Assembly (NCBI GenBank): GCA_003255065.1
Contig: QAOA01004423.1
Location: forward strand, 248,001-312,000
From: Cercis canadensis
Taxonomy: Eukaryota; Streptophyta; Magnoliopsida; Fabales; Fabaceae
Direction of reading: 5' to 3'
Length of the DNA: 64,000 bases
Positions 1 through 12,140 of this stretch are shown one piece after another (the stretch's first letter is position 1; the number at the start of each line of letters is the position of its first letter). A program made the translations under genes and the position numbers. The notes under the pieces are model-generated. The model saw only the letters and a list, made by a program, of their open reading frames with translations, did no database searches and was not told the DNA's origin.

Positions 1-322
1 GAAAAACCATCAGAGTTTAATAAAGTCATAAACAGTTGGTTTACTAATTGTAATATGTTTACACCAAATTATTGATTTAAGGAATTAAACACCAAGCTTG
101 AATGTTGAACTCAATGTATATGCATGTCCACCATTTCTGATTGCTGCTAAACGGATTTTACATTCTCAAGTACTGATGCCATTAAAGGGGTGTAGTGATT
201 GAAGAGGTGTTCTGTGTTTTCCTTTTTATATTAAGATTGTAGGAGAGTTAAAAAAAATATACTTTGTGATGTATGTTGGGTTTAACATTACCAAATTGTA
301 TTTGTATGTATGGCTGAAAATT

Positions 323-735
323 ATGCGAATGGCTGCAGATGAACCCCAACCACCAAGGAAAAGACCTAGAATACTTCCTGGAGAAGAGATTGATGAGAAA
401 TCAAAGAAGGTCGTCTAGCCTATCTGTAGATTTCTTAGTGCTTATTTATTTTCTTCGTTAATAATGTCAGTTATTTTCTTAACGAGTACACGGTGCCTCA
501 ACAGTTTAAAAGACGGATTCGTGCTGTTGCTGTTGATGGGAAAGATTTAATAGCTGCAGCAAGAGATGCATGCCAGAATTCATTGGCCAAACTTGAAGCT
601 AGAGATGCAGCAGCGAAAGCTGCGGCCAAGAGAGAGGAGGAAAGGGTTGAAAACTTGAAAAGGGTTAGGGGAGAAAACTGGCTACCTTCTATGGCCGAAG
701 AGATGCAGGTTAAAAGGGGTTGGTTTCATGTTTGA
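323..735 (+). CDS. Short basic protein of unknown function, two exons
   Basis: I do not recognise this family. The proposed exons are 323-409 and 505-735, joined in phase 0 (AAG|GTCG donor, CAACAG acceptor), giving about 105 residues. The N-terminus is Pro/Arg/Lys-rich with a PPRKRPR stretch that resembles a nuclear localisation signal. The middle is an Ala/Lys/Arg/Glu-rich segment likely to form a charged helix or coiled coil, ending near a GENWLPS motif. The start is uncertain. ATG at 323 or 329 could open the protein, but CTGCAG at 332-337 is also a plausible splice acceptor, in which case the first visible exon is internal and the gene begins left of the window. The last codons (after ATGCAG near 708) could also be read as intron, so the C-terminus is uncertain too. 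Confidence 0.5.
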
Positions 736-2597
736 AAATGAGGATTGCTTCACAAGTTTGTTTAAGCACTTCCCGTAGGGACATCAGATAAAATTGCGAT
801 GCGATGGACCTCTATCTCTCTCTTTGTTGTTAGCAAAATGGAGAAATTACATCTAGAAATAGATGAAGCCCATGAATCCTGTAACTAAAGTAACCTTAAT
901 ACGGGGTTTCTCCTCCTTGAAGCGTGCCATACGGCTAGTCGGCTACTCTATAGATGCAATTTATTTGTCAGGAAAACATTGAATTGTGAGTTACGTTTTA
1001 GAGTAAAGCTAAATATTTTAAGAGTTTTTGTAAAAAAATCTATATAAATAGTCTTTCATATGTTCAATCATAATACTTCTTAAATTTGCAAGTTGATTTT
1101 GATGACAAAAACTTGAAACTTTTAGCTTTAAGAGAAGGAACGAGCGCAGCGTGCAATGCACGGGGGTTATTAGTTAAGCAGACGCAATCATTAAACTTTG
1201 CACTTCTATTTTGGTAATTCCATCTCCTCTATACGTTTGTGCGTGCGTGACTCTGGTCACTGCCTTCCGACATCCAAGTTAACGTTAATTAAGGCCCAAA
1301 CAAAAACAAAAAAAAGGAAACATCGCGGAAGCAACAGTCTCTTTATCTGGGAGTTCCCAAACCAAAGTAGGCTCACAAGGGTGAATTCTGCTTTAGAAAC
1401 AACAAAAAGCAATAGAGGTCCCCCTAAGCATTGCAATATTGCTCAAAGACATAACAGAAAAGTTGAATTGGCGAAGGGTGGTTGTGCTTAGTTGAAAGAT
1501 GGCCCATTTGGTAGCAGTGGTGGTGGAAGGTGTTAGTGAGTTTGTCAGAACGCTTTGGGGTCTTCAAGAGCGTCGGTGGTCTTTTACTTTCAACATGGTG
1601 AGCTCTGCTTTGGTGTCAGTAACTATGGCGTTAGTGCTCTGCTTCTTGTCCATTCATAGACAAAGACGAGGTGATATGGTCTTTGCCACTTTCTGATGTG
1701 CTTCTTCTCAGATATCCAATATTAATGTTTCCTTTCTCTCACTCTTTCAGCTCCTGTTGTGATATCAAATTTGCGTTAAGACTTAAGATATGTTGGTTCC
1801 TACTAAAGGAAATAGAAAGAAGAATGAGCACTTTTAGCCATCACCTAAAGAAAACCCACATAAGGCAGTGGTTTGTTTTGGCAATTTGACGCCCTTACCT
1901 TTGATTAAAGCGTAATTTGGCGAATGTAGATTTCTTATTTAGATATCCATGCTTTTGGGTACAAATTTGTCATTTAGCTCCTCCTCGTACATTATCTTCA
2001 TTAGGTCATGTCCATCTATAGCATAAATAATGGAATCTAGAACAATTATAATGGTTTCATAGGCAGGAGTTGGAGGAGGACGTAGCAATCGGGTCTCTAT
2101 ACTAATTGTGAGATTCATATTTGTAACCCACCACCAGATGAGGTGGTGAAGTAAGGGATAAATTATTATAGAAACATGTCGTGTACTCTATTAGCGCAAA
2201 TGCAATTGCTTTGCTTGAGCGTTACTGGTACTGGGGCTCTTCTTTTCGAAGAAAGAGTCCCTACAATCCCCATCCCCACAAATGATGCATTTTCATTATT
2301 TTAGTGGACCACGTCCACGTATGAGAAAACTGGTCAGCTTTATCTCTTGGGAAATAAATAATTGCACGCACAATTTTCTTCTATTTCTGGGCAAAGCGAA
2401 GACATCACAAGTCAGAATGCTGTCAACCAGTCGTTCAACCTAAAAGACAAAACCTACCAAAGGTATGACCATTGGATAATCAAAAAGAAAAACAGAAATA
2501 TCAGGATTAGATTTTTTCTGTTCACGAAAGATGCAGCTTTGAAAACACGAGGGTTTTAAAACCTGATATCATGCACTATTCTTTTCTTCAAATCATG

Positions 2598-2633
<36 letters not shown>

Positions 2634-2782
2634 TATAATTTTTTTTCAAGTCAGCTTTTAAAAGGCCAAAAAATAAAATCAGCTTTGAAGAATCATTTAC
2701 TGGATCACTTCATGATTTCTGTAGAGTATCTATCTCCACTGTACCAAAGGTCTTCACACTAGCATTCTGTATTGGTATAGAA

Positions 2783-2787
<5 letters not shown>
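736..2787. other. Intergenic, no supported gene
   Basis: Mostly AT-rich sequence with no recognised coding region. A 65-codon open frame at 1499-1696 (+) starts MAHLVAVVVEG and contains a hydrophobic stretch, but I recognise no family and see no convincing continuation, so it is not called as a gene. A compound microsatellite of (TC)n followed by (TA)n lies at 2599-2634. Confidence 0.5.
2599..2634. repeat. Compound (TC)n(TA)n microsatellite
   Basis: About ten TC units are followed directly by about eight TA units. It is a simple-sequence repeat in intergenic DNA and likely length-polymorphic. Confidence 0.9.

Positions 2788-2827
<40 letters not shown>
2788..2827. repeat. 40-nt poly(A) tract
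   Basis: An uninterrupted run of about 40 A. It may be a simple repeat or the tail of a retroposed sequence. No coding or SINE-like body was recognised immediately to its left, so the origin stays open. Confidence 0.85.
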
Positions 2828-2828
<1 letters not shown>

Positions 2829-3071
2829 GCCTGGTATTATCGGTTACCAGTTGGAGACAGGGCAAATGTCACAGACTCGCATAGATGGCGAACAAATTTT
2901 CACATACGGTTTATAGATTCCACAACAAGCATATTGGCCTAATACAATCACGTATGTACACTAACTCCTTACTTCCTTTTTGCTTTATCAATCAGCACCA
3001 ACTCCTTCCACATGACTCTACTCTCTTTTAGTTCCTTCTATATAAAATATAAGGAATACCATGTGGCTTTT

Positions 3072-3376
3072 AGAAGACATAGTGGGAAGTGACATTGATT
3101 CATCAACTGACTAAAGAATCTAAAAAATTGGAACTTGATGGAAGCAGATATGCGGAAACGATGATTTCCTTGCTGCTGAAAGAAGACATAGTGGGGAGTG
3201 ACGCTGATTCAGCAACTGACTATTCAATCTAAACAATTAGCACTTGATGGAAGCAGATGTGCACGAAAGAATGATTTCCTTGCCGCTGGAAGAAAGACAC
3301 AGTGGGTAATGAATTGATTCATCAACTGACTAGTGAACAGATGTGCAGGAAACGATGATTTCCTGCCTCTGGAAGA
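3072..3376. repeat. Three-copy imperfect tandem repeat (~110 bp unit)
   Basis: Units start at about 3072, 3181 and 3291, each with AGAA(A)GACAYAGTGGG. Units 1 and 2 then share, in order, CAACTGACT, ACTTGATGGAAGCAGAT and GATGATTTCC-like blocks, and the third unit is shorter (about 86 bp) and more degenerate. The array lies about 80 bp past the stop of the APS kinase gene on its 3' side, so it may be inside that gene's 3' untranslated region. Confidence 0.8.
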
Positions 3377-3457
3377 ACCAATTTCCTTATTTGCAGCGAA
3401 TTATGTTTATACACAAAACAATACCTACAACAAGACGAAAGGCCACTCTCAAGCAAG

Positions 3458-6400
3458 TCAGGCCCGCAGGTATCCATTCTCCTCCAAGTAAGATATTACC
3501 TTGTCTGCCATATCACTCGGAGAGACAGAGTCAATTCCATTATGTTGTAATACTACCTGCAAGACAGAGAAGGCTGACTCAGTCTTTTGGACAGACAATG
3601 AGCGGTGGAACCATTAACTGAAAAACATGAGTTGAATTTCCAAAGACAAAGATTCATCAGAAGCTTCAAGACACAAGCAATAGGCTGGATTAATCCAATG
3701 TGACTTCTGGTTGATATGGTAATGCTAGGTTCCTTCCATTTAAGATCAGATAGAGATAGATAGACCAATACTTTCATCAGCCTCACCCACCCCATCAAAG
3801 AAAATTTTAAAAAAAAAATTAAAAATCAGCTATCGTATCCAGGAGCAGCATTTTTCTCCTTCAAATCTGGCTCCAAGGAAAAAAATAAAACCGTTTAACT
3901 ATGAGGTTAGTATGGTATCTGTTCTTTATTTTGCTCATCTTAAACAAAACTGACTTATGAACAGCGCATCAAATACACACCTCACAACCATATGGCGGTT
4001 CATATGGGTCATCTATCCCTGTGAAACCTGCAGAATATCAAAGAGATAATTCAATTCTATTGGGAGAATTGATACTTCACAGTGTCAATAAGCACAGAAA
4101 AATGCAGGCAAAATAAAAATAACCATGATATATCTAGCTGGAGCCAATATAACTAAATAACAACCCTAGCTAAAACATGGTTGCTGCTCATAATAGTTAC
4201 ATAACACCAAGATACCTTTGATCTTTCCAGCTCGAGCAAGTTTGTAGAGGCCCTTTGGGTCTCTTGCTTCACACACATGCAGTGGCACGTCTATGAAAAC
4301 CTAGAACATGTGAGCATCATCAGTATGGCATCCGACAAACTCTTGTATTGTTTTGTTAAGTAATCCTACTGTACCCTCTAGTTCTGTCAGATGCAAAACT
4401 ACCTGCATAATTTGGATCATCGCAATAAGAAGCATTTACCTCAATAAAATCTCCTTCTGGCAATAGTGCTCGACAGGCATCTCTATCCCTTCGATAGGGT
4501 GATATTAAACTAGTAATGCAAATAACGCCAGCATCAGCAAAGAGTTTTGCTACCTCACCTGAAAATTATTAAATCATGATGTTTGACTATTAATAAAATA
4601 TTAAAATAGAAACCTCGAATTTAAGGAGAAATACTTTTGAAGAAAAACAAATATGTAGACTTATATATATGTAGTAACTCACCAATCCTTCGTATGTTTT
4701 CTGAACGATCTTCTGCCCCAAAACTAAGATCACAGTTTAGACCATGCCGAATATTGTCACCATCAAGGACGTAGTTCAGTTTTCCTCTGGAATGCAAGCT
4801 TCGGCTCAAAGCACATGCCAGAGTACTTTTTCCTAAAATCAATGTCTAATAAATGAGTGAGAGATAAATGGTCTCTGAAGAAACTACTATCAATGTAATA
4901 TTCTATAGCAGTGACAATTGTAATGGAAAAGAAACATGACAACTGCTTCAGCAAACACCGTGCTGTACTAAACTATTAGAATTACATGAGATCATATAAC
5001 AACCCTTAAGATTCTTGGAATTTTAGCGTTCACTTAAGATCACCATGAGTAGAATATGAAAATAGGTGCATGGATTTTTTGGTTTGACGAGGCTCCACTG
5101 TTATGCTTTGACATGTTTAATTTGAAGCATTCACATGCAATTTAAATCAGAATAAGGAAATCTAAAGTCCAACTTAAGATAGAAGAACTTATTTACATTT
5201 TTCTACCTCCAGCATACACTAAGTAGAGAAAGGAAAAGAGTTGAAGATTTGAAGAAAGAAAATTCATGTACAGTTAAAATAAGTTCAACTTTAATTTCAC
5301 ATGAACAAGTTCCCTATGATGAGTTCAAGTTTCATAAACTAAAAGCTAAGCAAGAAAAACAAAACAATAGATCTTGGTTGAAAGGTAGACAAGCAGAAAT
5401 TGGTAATTTGGACAATGGTGATTACAACAGCAAAGCTTACTTAGATTTTGAGCGTCAATACATATTCCACCTATATGATATCATACTATTAACTTATCAT
5501 CAATGGAAAAATAATAGATGTATTCTGCTTTAAAGTGCCTCAGCTGGGTAATATATAGTCTTGACCTTCGTGAATTTTATCCTTTTTTTACATGCACATG
5601 TCAATTTCAAATATACACTGAAAATCTGTATAATGGTGTTATTATATTCTAGTAAAGTTGTCGGGTAAGTAGTGTGTTTCCGTCCCATCATTCTTATCAA
5701 GCAAAATAAATAGGAATATTGAACAGATTTAAGAAAAGAAGCAGGGGATGGTGCATAGGAAAACAAGAAGATGTCACATTTTAAAACAGTTATAAAGGAG
5801 GTGCATATACCAAAATGAATGCTCACTACTTCTGCCTATGTGAATAATGTAAGAAAACAGATTGCATATAACTCATGTAACGGCGCCACAACTAAAGAGT
5901 CAAATCACCATTAGAATCCTGGTGGTATGTGAGATTGAAAAGAAAATACCAAAACTTTTTTTTTCCCCACAAATTGTGCTTTTAACTCTGCTTGATATGA
6001 ATGAACTAAAGCAAACATTATGAAAATGCAGCTATTTTAAAGTCAACTATATTTCACAAACCTGAACCACTGAAACCAGTTAACCAAATGACACAGCCTC
6101 TTTGCTGAAGTAGCTGTTGTCTGTCACCTTTCTGAATTGGACATTCATGCCACAAAATGTTTGTCGAGTTCCCCACAGTTGAAATCTGACGGAATTTTTT
6201 ACCTAGTTAGATAACAAGATGATTGAAATTAGTACTCTAATGACCTAATTATATATACAAAGAACTTGTTGAAATTACCTAACTCTAAACATTTGTAAGA
6301 AGCAAAAAAGCGCCAACTAGCCGTGTATTAAGGAAAACAGATAATAAAGCGCAGGAAAAGCATTTCAAAAAAGGCATCCAGATCTTGATAGCTTTTCAAT

Positions 6401-6803
6401 TTCCGAGAAAGAATCTGAAATTAAAGATGGTACCGGCAAATGCAGAAGTGTCATCATTCAAAGACGAGTCAGAATCCTCCTTTGCCTTAATTGGCTTGAA
6501 GAAGTTGGACTTCAAATTGCCAGCAGAGAGGTCCGAGCTCTTACGAGAACATTCATCAATCAAAGAAGCGCCAGAGTCTTCCTTTGCCTTAATTGGCTTC
6601 AAGAGGTTCAACCTCACACTGTGACCATAGAGCCCCAAGCTTCTATGACTACGGTCTAACCCAGTCACATTTATTCCACAGAGCTTCATAAACCCTAACT
6701 TCACAACCGCCGTTGGGGACGGAGACCTCACCGACGGTCCACATTCAAAGTCCTGAATCAATCCACAACTCGTCGGTGATAGCAGTGCTTGCATGGTGTT
6801 CAT
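3458..6803 (-). CDS. APK: Adenylyl-sulfate (APS) kinase, plastid-type leader
   Basis: It phosphorylates APS to PAPS, the sulfate donor for sulfotransferases, at the branch point of plant sulfate assimilation. Seven exons on the minus strand (6803-6434, 6202-6062, 4832-4683, 4558-4440, 4300-4216, 4027-3981, 3556-3458) join in frame to 336 residues. The ATP P-loop GFSGSGKST spans the exon 2/3 junction. Further family motifs follow: [65 protein letters not shown] (seen in two pieces) and DDPYEPP. The first roughly 125 residues precede the kinase domain and look like a transit peptide plus linker. The linker holds a 34-residue internal repeat, with KPIKAKEDS at residues 69-77 and again at 103-111. 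Plant APKs include plastid and cytosolic forms; the long Ser-rich leader favours plastid, by inference. By position it corresponds to Arabidopsis APK4 (At5g67520, from memory). Confidence 0.95.
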
Positions 6804-6968
6804 CTCCGCTTGATGAATAAGAAAATTAGGCGCTAAAATTAAAGATTCTGGTGGTAAGAATTTGAAAGGAAGGATAGGAGGGTGAACTGAGGAGGCGTAT
6901 TTTGACGCCCGGGCAAAGGCGCCGTAACCGTTTTCAGTTATAGCTTAATATATTCTCCATGCTTCTAC

Positions 6969-6976
6969 TATTTATA
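6969..6976 (-). promoter_or_regulatory. Probable TATA box of the APS kinase gene
   Basis: On the minus strand the sequence reads CTATAAATAG, about 166 bp upstream of the APS kinase ATG at 6803. That would put transcription start near 6940 and give a leader of roughly 135 nt. Placement is inferred from sequence only. Confidence 0.55.
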
Positions 6977-8573
6977 GAATCCGCGGGGCATGCACAAATT
7001 GTGGTTAGAGACAGCGTAGGCGTAAGAAAATTAATTACATCCATTACACTCAAATCTTAATCCAACAAGCGAGTGATGTCGTTTATTAAGTAAATTGGAG
7101 TTTGGAAAGGGGTGGATGGTGGAGAATGGTAGCGGAATGAGGGATCTGGGATCTGCATCAGTGTGTGCCCACGATACGGCAGTAAGTGAATGACCCCTGA
7201 TAGTGATGGGGACAGTGAATGGAAATTTGGTGTAGAGTGAGCTCAAAAGTTATTATCCATTTTGCATGCGCCACCTCAGTATATATCTCCTTCACTTGTT
7301 CTTAAATGTCCAAATAGCGATCGATGTTAATCAATCACATTCCCACCCAATTGATATTGTTTATGACTTGTGTGTCTAATCTATGCACATTCATTATATT
7401 ATTTTATTCTAGCGGCTAATTACTTTTTTACGCCCACGTGTTCTCAACTATCCCTCCATCTTATTAGCTATATGCCTAGTAAAGACAAGAGTTGTGATTA
7501 GTGATGTGCTATCATGCATATCTCCTCTCAGAAAACTTATTTGTATAACAAAATCATTTTGGGTAGGGACTTTTATAATGGAGTTTGTGGTTGAACATCA
7601 GCTATGAGCCTTCATTTAATCAAGGCTTACAAGATAATTTCGAGGACATAAAGAATGTCGGTCTACTACCCCTTCTCTAGAGACATTTTTAGGTATTCAT
7701 GTAATATTTACTTCATTCTCAAATATATATATATATTAATATGAAGGTGAAGTAAGTATAGTTCGAAACTACGAAATAAAAAGTAGTCCAAAATTACCTA
7801 AAAATAACACCTTCTTAGTGAGTTTTGATGTTTGCAGGGTAACTCCCTCCGTACAACTCGATTTACTGCTCCCATCCTCATGAGTTATTATGATGTTTGC
7901 AGACGGACCGGCAATATTTCATTATGATGTTTCATGAGATTCTTCTGCACTCATCATTTTGGTTGGTTCCATTACCGAACCGTGCAGGTATTCAACGTTA
8001 GCCAATGGCGTGAACTGTCTGTCAAGAACGTATTTCCTTTCTTTAAAAAAAAAAATGGCTATAACTCTAAATTTAAATAAAAAACAACTTCAGCACTATT
8101 CGATGGTTTGGTTGCCAAGAACATTTTTCTCAAGTATTAATCTATGGACGTATGAAATGAGTTTCACATGTTGGGCTAAATTTTATGTGTTTAATAAAAA
8201 TAATGTTACTCATCGAAAAATAAAATGTTGGCAATATAAACGAGGCCCATGGCGTGCAAATTGAGAGGGATTCATCATCTATCAACTACCCCGCTGCAAC
8301 TAATAAAACTGAGCTTTAGCTTCAGTTTGCAGCTGTGTCACGTGTGCACCAACCAGAAATAAAATGAGGAAAAATTATCCAAAGAAAAATAGTAATAGCA
8401 ATAGTAATACTTAACTGCAACAAGCATTTTAAATCTGGTGGTTTAAAAAAAAAAGAGGGGATCTGCCACTGCCTGGAAAAGGTTGGTTTTAATTACTAGA
8501 AATGTTTTCCTAAATATGTGTTGAAATATTCTCCATGTGGTTCTTTATGTACAGCTTCGTCGTCATCCCTGCT
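6977..8573. other. Intergenic between APS kinase 5' end and BTB-NPH3 3' end
   Basis: About 1.6 kb of AT-rich DNA holding the APS kinase upstream region and the 3' flank of the BTB gene. A short (AT)n run occurs near 7726-7737. I found no coding region, RNA gene or clear transposable element. Confidence 0.5.
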
Positions 8574-11417
8574 TCAATTCGATACCCGAAAAGCATTCTT
8601 GAGTCCATTCATGAACCTCTGACGAAAAGTCTTGGTGATCCTTGGAGTGGTTGTCTCAGTGTCAGCATCACACGAGGCTCCAGATGAAGCATACCTCATC
8701 CCCAATTGATGGCTTTCTTCTACTCTGCTATCAAACCGAAAATTTGACGACGAAACTGAACCTCTTTCACCTCTCTCTATCTTACCATTCTCACCTCTTC
8801 CCACATAATGGAAACTCGCAGAACGTCCTGAGTCCAGCACACTATTATAGTTAATCCTCTGCTCCTCATCACCTTGACGATCCAGCAACAGCTTCTTCAT
8901 CACCCGAAGCTCTCTTTCCAGGCTTTGAATACGACAGCTCGTGGAATCCATCACCGCCTTCAGCTGTGCAGCTTGGCGAAAAGCTGCGTCACGATGCAGA
9001 TATTCGCCAAGGGTCGTGGTCGATCTTGATCTTGATTCTTTGGAACGATGTCGTTCCCTGCTGCTGCTAACAAGTTGAGCTTCCGTAGCCGCCGAGATAA
9101 TCGAGTGGCGAGTGTTGAGCTGCTCCACCAGCATGGCTCGGACTATGAATCTCAATGGCATCATTGGGTTTTGAACACATTCTATCAGAGCTTGAGGTGA
9201 GAGCTTTGTGCAGTCTATGCAATTGCATATTTGCGTTTTCTGTTCCTCTGTTAGTTTCCCAAACTTGTTTTCCTTCAATTAAATTATAAAATAAATAAAT
9301 AAACATGAAAATTTGTTCGGAACGACAGCAGCGCACCTGAAAACGGAAATGACACGCGGCGAACCATAATTGGACACGAGGGTTGAGACTTGAGGGTGTA
9401 GTGTGGTGGCGTACCTTGAGATACAGATAAACGATCTTGTAGAGGGCATCGTGGTTCCTGAACCGTCGGCTCATAGACTCGGCGATCATTTGAAAATCTT
9501 CAGGATGCAACCCAACGACGTCGTCAAAACAAGAAGTAACATCTCCGTTGTAGCCATCGTTTGCCGAAATCAGCGCTTCCATGCATCTGCTGACAAGAGA
9601 CGCTGTCGTTTCGACATCGGGAAGCAGAGCCAGACTCGAACGGAGAACCATGGACGTATATTCTTGGTTAGTGCTAATAACTTGACGGAAATATATTTCC
9701 GTTATCTGCCTGAGATTTTCATCATCTTGGCCTATGGCTTCCGTCATGCCCAGCAATTCCGCAGCTGTTAAGAGGGCTGCGACATTGGTCGGCGTTATCT
9801 GGACGTTGCAGCTGTAACAGAAATCGGCTACTACGGCGAAGGTCTCGGCATTTATGTTTAATGGGGGAGAGAGAGTGAAGTCGGAGACTTCTGCTAGATG
9901 CCGTTTCAGATATGAACTTCGTTCTGTTAGACAATCCTAAAAAACGAGAAGACAATTAGACATATGTCATTTCATTAACAGCACAAAAGCGCTGCACATA
10001 TTTTAATGCAAATATTAAAGGAGTGTCCCTTCGTGTTGGGATTTAAAGGCAGAGAAATGAAACTGTTGTGTTTTAAAAGCATCTTAAGATTCTGACTCTG
10101 TTTTTTGAGGTTCACGGAAAACCTCTGAAAATCAAGTAGTAAAAGATCTGTAGCATCTACTAATTATTAACCTTACTATCAACCCAAATGTATTCTTCAT
10201 TATTTCCAGTTTCTAATACGTAATTTTGACAATCTTTTTCTTGGGTCTGAATTAAGTACCAAACAAAAACAACAGAATTTCAAACAGGCTTCGTTCAAGC
10301 TGAGAGTTGCTAGTTTATGCTATTTTCGGTTTAAGGTTCCTAGTCTTCTTAAGCACAACTAATGATAATTTAGGCTCATGAATTTCTCTAAATGGGGAAA
10401 ATTTAAACTGTTTAAATGTAAAACATGCTCATAACAATGTGCAGTTTTAGCTTTTAATTCAGAAATTGCTCAACCTAAGAGCAAGGTTGAAGCCTGAGAA
10501 TAATTTCTTCTACCCTCTCAGGTTTCACATACCCTTCATTCGAATGATTAATTTCCTTCTTGACTCATGTGAACAACATTGTAAGCCAAAATGCCGCTAC
10601 CAAGGGGCATGACCTTTTTTTTGGCAAGGATAGATAGATTCATGTGATCTGTTGGGGGGGCCATACCCCTTTTAATGGAAACCCCACTTGCAGTGCAATG
10701 CTTAACGTGCCAAATCATATACATAACGTTCAATTTAAAACATATAATTTTTCTATCTAATGTCTCACTCAATAATCTAGTGGCATGGTAGCATCAACGC
10801 TAAATTACATTCCTTCCAACTGTCCGTGCTCATGAGTATGACCGTTTCTATGTAATTTCTTGAAAAAATCAGCCTCATAAAAAGGCCAATGCAAAATTTG
10901 GTTTGATCCAAAAACTAGAAGCAAGTTATTGTGTTCTCGACTTGATATTTATAGGAAACAGGGGAAAAAGAATTTAGAAATTAAAGCCAAACAAACTCAG
11001 CAACTTAAGAGCAGATCAAATCAAACAGTAACAGCGAAAGAACGAGTGTGAATCAACAGACCTTGTGCAGACGAAAACATGTTCCTTGAACACGTATCAA
11101 GATGTCTGTTTCACGGCCGGTTACCAGTGACCTGATGAATTCATATTATTCAAAAGCAAATATTTAAAAAAACAAATAAAAAGTGACAACTGCTCTGTTG
11201 ACAGTATTTTAAATTTAAAAAAGAAAAAGAGTATGAGAAAGAAGGAGAAAAAGAATTACCAAGCCTGTATTCTGGAGTGGAGGGGCGTGGAAGGAGAGCA
11301 AATGGTTGGTGAAAGTGAAAGAGAGGGAGAGGGAGAGGGAGAGGGAGAGGAGGCAGAGGAAAACTCACAGTCTTCATAGATGGTCTCAACAACCCCTAAA
11401 TGTTTCCAACCCCTCAT
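8574..11417 (-). CDS. BTB/POZ domain protein with NPH3 domain (At3g49900-like)
   Basis: Members of the NPH3/RPT2-like family are substrate adaptors of CUL3 ubiquitin ligases or signalling scaffolds at membranes. Four exons (11417-11260, 11131-11062, 9936-9415, 9272-8574) give 482 residues. The N-terminus MRGWKHLGVVETIYED was recovered by choosing the frame that splices in phase 2 into SLVTGRETDILIRVQ; the other open frame over exon 1 hits a stop after splicing. The BTB fold spans about residues 54-150, with FRLHKDCLTERSSYLKR and NVAALLTAAELLGMTE. The NPH3 part continues to the exon 3/4 border (DALYKIVYLYLK|ENKFGKLTEEQ) and CTKLSPQALIECVQNP. The C-terminal third has a coiled-coil-like segment (IQSLERELRVMKKLL) and a basic tail. 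A Ser-Pro run at residues 24-32 is encoded by a GGGAGA-type hexanucleotide repeat. It lies 1.75 kb upstream of and divergent from the L26 gene, a pairing also recalled for Arabidopsis. Confidence 0.9.
11316..11350. repeat. Hexanucleotide repeat inside the BTB-NPH3 coding exon 1
   Basis: GAGAGG-type units (CCCTCT on the coding strand) are repeated several times and encode alternating Ser-Pro. Because the unit is six bases, length changes would keep the reading frame and only alter the Ser-Pro linker. Confidence 0.8.
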
Positions 11418-12140
11418 ATCTGCCCTTCCTAGCTTCTCTTCCTTGAATCACACAGTTTTCAAGGATTTTTGAATGAATGCTGCTGTTATTGCCATTAGGG
11501 TTTAGGGGAGGAGTGAGAAATTCCCTGCAAATGCTATAAATTCGGTTTGGGAAGGGTATTAATGGCCTGCATGTGATGACCCATAAATGCTCACCTTAAT
11601 CAGTTAATTGTCTTTATTTTCTTTTCTTTTTTTAATTTCGAATGATATCAAAATTTTCGGATTTTGACCGAAATTCTCTGGGCTGAGTGGATTTGGAAAA
11701 TATGTGTGTTCTCAGCCTCCTTTATTTCTTGCGATGAAAATCTGTGTTCATACCACACGAACCGATAGGTTTCAATAACCGAAGGTAATTATTTATTTTC
11801 TCTTTTAAAATGAAATCCACTTAAGCACTCCAAACGTTTCTCGCAAAATCAACAGATATATATGCAAATAATCTATACAGGTATACTCTTAACAATTTGA
11901 CAAGCCTTTGAGGCTACGACTACGACCAAGTCATGGAACTTGGGCAAATGATAAACATAATCAAAATTCAAATAATAAAAAAGCCATTTTTGCGAAAGTT
12001 GAAATTGGTGAAGAAAAAAACATTGAAAATAGTCAACTCTTGGATTAGGGGGGTTGTTGAACAATTTCAATCGTGATTCTTTCCTTAAATTCATTCTATT
12101 TATTTTTTATTTTTTACAAAAAGGTATATTTACACTTTTT
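11418..12140. other. BTB-NPH3 upstream region
   Basis: AT-rich sequence upstream of the BTB-NPH3 start on the minus strand. I found no coding region and no clear TATA or other named element. Confidence 0.4.

Noticed and set aside
1499-1696. 65-codon frame MAHLVAVVVEG with a hydrophobic segment
   Set aside because: No recognised family and no convincing further exon; noted only in the intergenic description.
9403-9771. 122-codon plus-strand frame over the BTB-NPH3 gene
   Set aside because: Antisense shadow of coding exon 3; no family resemblance.
11150-11392. Open frame over BTB-NPH3 exon 1 starting MLRPSMKTVSFPLPP
   Set aside because: It is out of phase with exon 2 and reaches a stop after splicing. 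The frame starting at 11417 splices cleanly and gives the family N-terminus.
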